A stretch of DNA of 64,000 bases, taken from NCBI RefSeq assembly GCF_000819985.1, contig NZ_CDBZ01000010.1, positions 37,805 through 101,804 of the forward strand. The letters are read 5' to 3'. Position numbers and translations under genes: made by a program. This stretch comes from Aeromonas media. GTDB lineage: Bacteria > Pseudomonadota > Gammaproteobacteria > Enterobacterales > Aeromonadaceae. Shown piece by piece: positions 63,012 to 64,000 of this stretch. Under the pieces are notes generated by a model. The model saw nothing but the letters and a program-made list of their open reading frames with translations. It was not told the DNA's origin and made no database searches. Positions within the stretch are counted from its first letter, which is position 1. Each line of letters starts with the position of its first letter.

Positions 63012-63956
63012 ATGCAAACTGAGATCGAGATAAAGTTTTTCGTCACCAGCAATATTAAAAAATCTCTCTCCAACTTTCTGAATTCACTTGAAATTATCTC
63101 CTCTGAGCAGGTTCGCCTCGGCAATGTCTATTTCGATACGCCCAAGCTCGATTTACGCCGGCTCGACATGGGATTGCGGATCCGCCGCAGCGACCATTTT
63201 TCCGAGCAGACCATCAAATGCCGTGGCCAGGTGGTCGGCGGGCTGCACGCCAGACCCGAATACAATGCCCCGGTGAGCGGCAATCTGCCGACCCTGTCCG
63301 CGTTCCCTGACCACATCTGGCCAAGTCTGGCCATGCGCGACGAGATCCAGTCCCGCCTGGTGGCCCAGTTCAGCACCGACTTCCTGCGTCGTCACTGGCT
63401 GATCGTCTTCGACGGAGCACAGATTGAACTGGCCTGGGATCGGGGGGAGATTGTCGGTGTCCTGGGCCGCGCCCAGATCGATGAGCTGGAGCTGGAGCTC
63501 AAGTCCGGTGAGGCGAGCGCCCTGTTCGAGTTGGCCGCGCGCCTGGCGGATTTGGGAGGGGTCAGGCTGGGATCCCAATCCAAGGCGCAGCGGGGCTATC
63601 GGCTGGCGGGGCTAGGCAAGCCGCTGGCGGTGCAACCCCTGCCGGATATCGGCGGGCTCGATGGCAAGGCCCGCATCACGCTCGGCCTGCAGCTCTGGCA
63701 GCATCACGAGCAGCTCTGGCTGGAGTGCGGGAAGGAAGAGCGGCAGCAGGCGCTGCAAGGGATGCTGCAGGGTTGCGACCTGGTGGCCGAGGCCGCCGAG
63801 AACCTGGCGCAGGCCCCTGCCTGGTTGCCCGTTCTTCGGGGGCAGCAGCATTTGCTGGCTGAGGCGGGGGAGGAGCGGCTGTCGGCCCTGCTGCACGAGG
63901 CGGATCTCGTGGGCCTGCAACTGGCCATTGCAGCCTGGCTGCACCTGGATTCTTGA
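63012..63956 (+). CDS. CYTH-domain inorganic triphosphatase, YgiF-like, short form
   Basis: Cytoplasmic metal-dependent phosphohydrolase. The CYTH tunnel signature EIEIKF is at residues 4-9. Further residues (NVYFDTPKLDLRRLDMGLRIRR, TIKCRGQVVGGLHARPEY, LELELKSGE, SKAQRGYRL) follow E. coli YgiF. YgiF is 433 residues with a C-terminal CHAD domain, but this protein stops at 314, with only about 100 residues after the CYTH core, so the CHAD domain is shortened. The ATG at 63012 has GGA seven bases upstream; the ATG at 63006 would have no spacing. Confidence 0.85.
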   Translation: MQTEIEIKFFVTSNIKKSLSNFLNSLEIISSEQVRLGNVYFDTPKLDLRRLDMGLRIRRSDHFSEQTIKCRGQVVGGLHARPEYNAPVSGNLPTLSAFPDHIWPSLAMRDEIQSRLVAQFSTDFLRRHWLIVFDGAQIELAWDRGEIVGVLGRAQIDELELELKSGEASALFELAARLADLGGVRLGSQSKAQRGYRLAGLGKPLAVQPLPDIGGLDGKARITLGLQLWQHHEQLWLECGKEERQQALQGMLQGCDLVAEAAENLAQAPAWLPVLRGQQHLLAEAGEERLSALLHEADLVGLQLAIAAWLHLDS

Positions 63957-63993
63957 GGGTTCAGGTTCGCACTGAATGCAAAAAAGGTGAGCC

Positions 63994-64000
63994 ATGGCTC
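63994..64000 (+). CDS. Possible start of the next gene, cut by the window edge
   Basis: An ATG at 63994 follows AAGGTGAGCC, a fair ribosome site, 37 bp after the CYTH gene. In E. coli glnE follows ygiF, so this could be glnE, but only two codons are visible. Confidence 0.3.

Overview
The window comes from a high-GC gammaproteobacterium, almost certainly Aeromonas. The best markers are a glycerophospholipid:cholesterol acyltransferase (52607-53614) that closely matches my memory of the Aeromonas enzyme, and an exeAB pair of the Aeromonas type II secretion system, with ExeA exactly 547 codons. The rest is core chromosome. I see no insertion sequence, integrase, prophage or CRISPR array.

Layout. 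29-4341: trehalose uptake and hydrolysis (treR-treB-treC) with operators. 4477-5427: an AEC-family permease. 5432-13885: a beta-glucoside/cellobiose PTS island. It has two divergent EIIC genes, EIIB, EIIA, a GH1 6-phospho-beta-glucosidase, a ROK sugar kinase, a porin and a LacI-type regulator; the divergent promoters share a 40-bp perfect palindrome. 13948-19520: a small HMA metallochaperone, periplasmic asparaginase, a cation exchanger behind a yybP-ykoY (manganese) riboswitch, a SieB-like membrane protein, mgsA, bfr, bfd and a HlyU-family protein. 19517-21589: tmcA. 21956-29593: a complete aa3/caa3 cytochrome c oxidase locus with assembly and heme A genes. 29670-35151: a putrescine-type uptake and degradation operon (ydcSTUV-patD), preceded by a LysR regulator and an NhaC antiporter. 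38078-38576: a very small membrane protein under a Fur-like box, and a ComFB-like protein. 38680-39323: five tandem tRNA-Leu(CAG) genes. 39440-42107: glgCA. 42256-46934: rsmC, dapA with an unusual leader, a GGDEF protein and a YqaB-like phosphatase. 47070-47429: an Hfq-like protein that differs from canonical Hfq. 47753-51232: pqiABC. 51290-56921: an OmpA-family porin, the acyltransferase, a YgiW-like protein, mltC, yggX and mutY. 57016-60803: exeBA and cca. 60871-63956: a PiT phosphate transporter with its DUF47 partner, and a shortened YgiF-like CYTH protein.

How the genes work together. Trehalose and beta-glucosides enter as 6-phosphates and are cut to glucose and glucose-6-phosphate, while glgCA stores glucose as glycogen and mgsA provides the methylglyoxal overflow. 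The oxidase genes form one assembly line: subunits, copper insertion (Cox11 and a possible Sco-like protein), Surf1, then heme O and heme A synthesis. Metal homeostasis recurs: bfr/bfd iron storage, a Fur-like box, a manganese riboswitch, YggX and an orphan HMA protein.

The most unusual items are the Hfq-like paralogue, the riboswitch-controlled exchanger, the 40-bp palindrome, the Fur-box gene with almost no leader, and the terminator-containing leader of dapA. All assignments were made by eye, without database searches.
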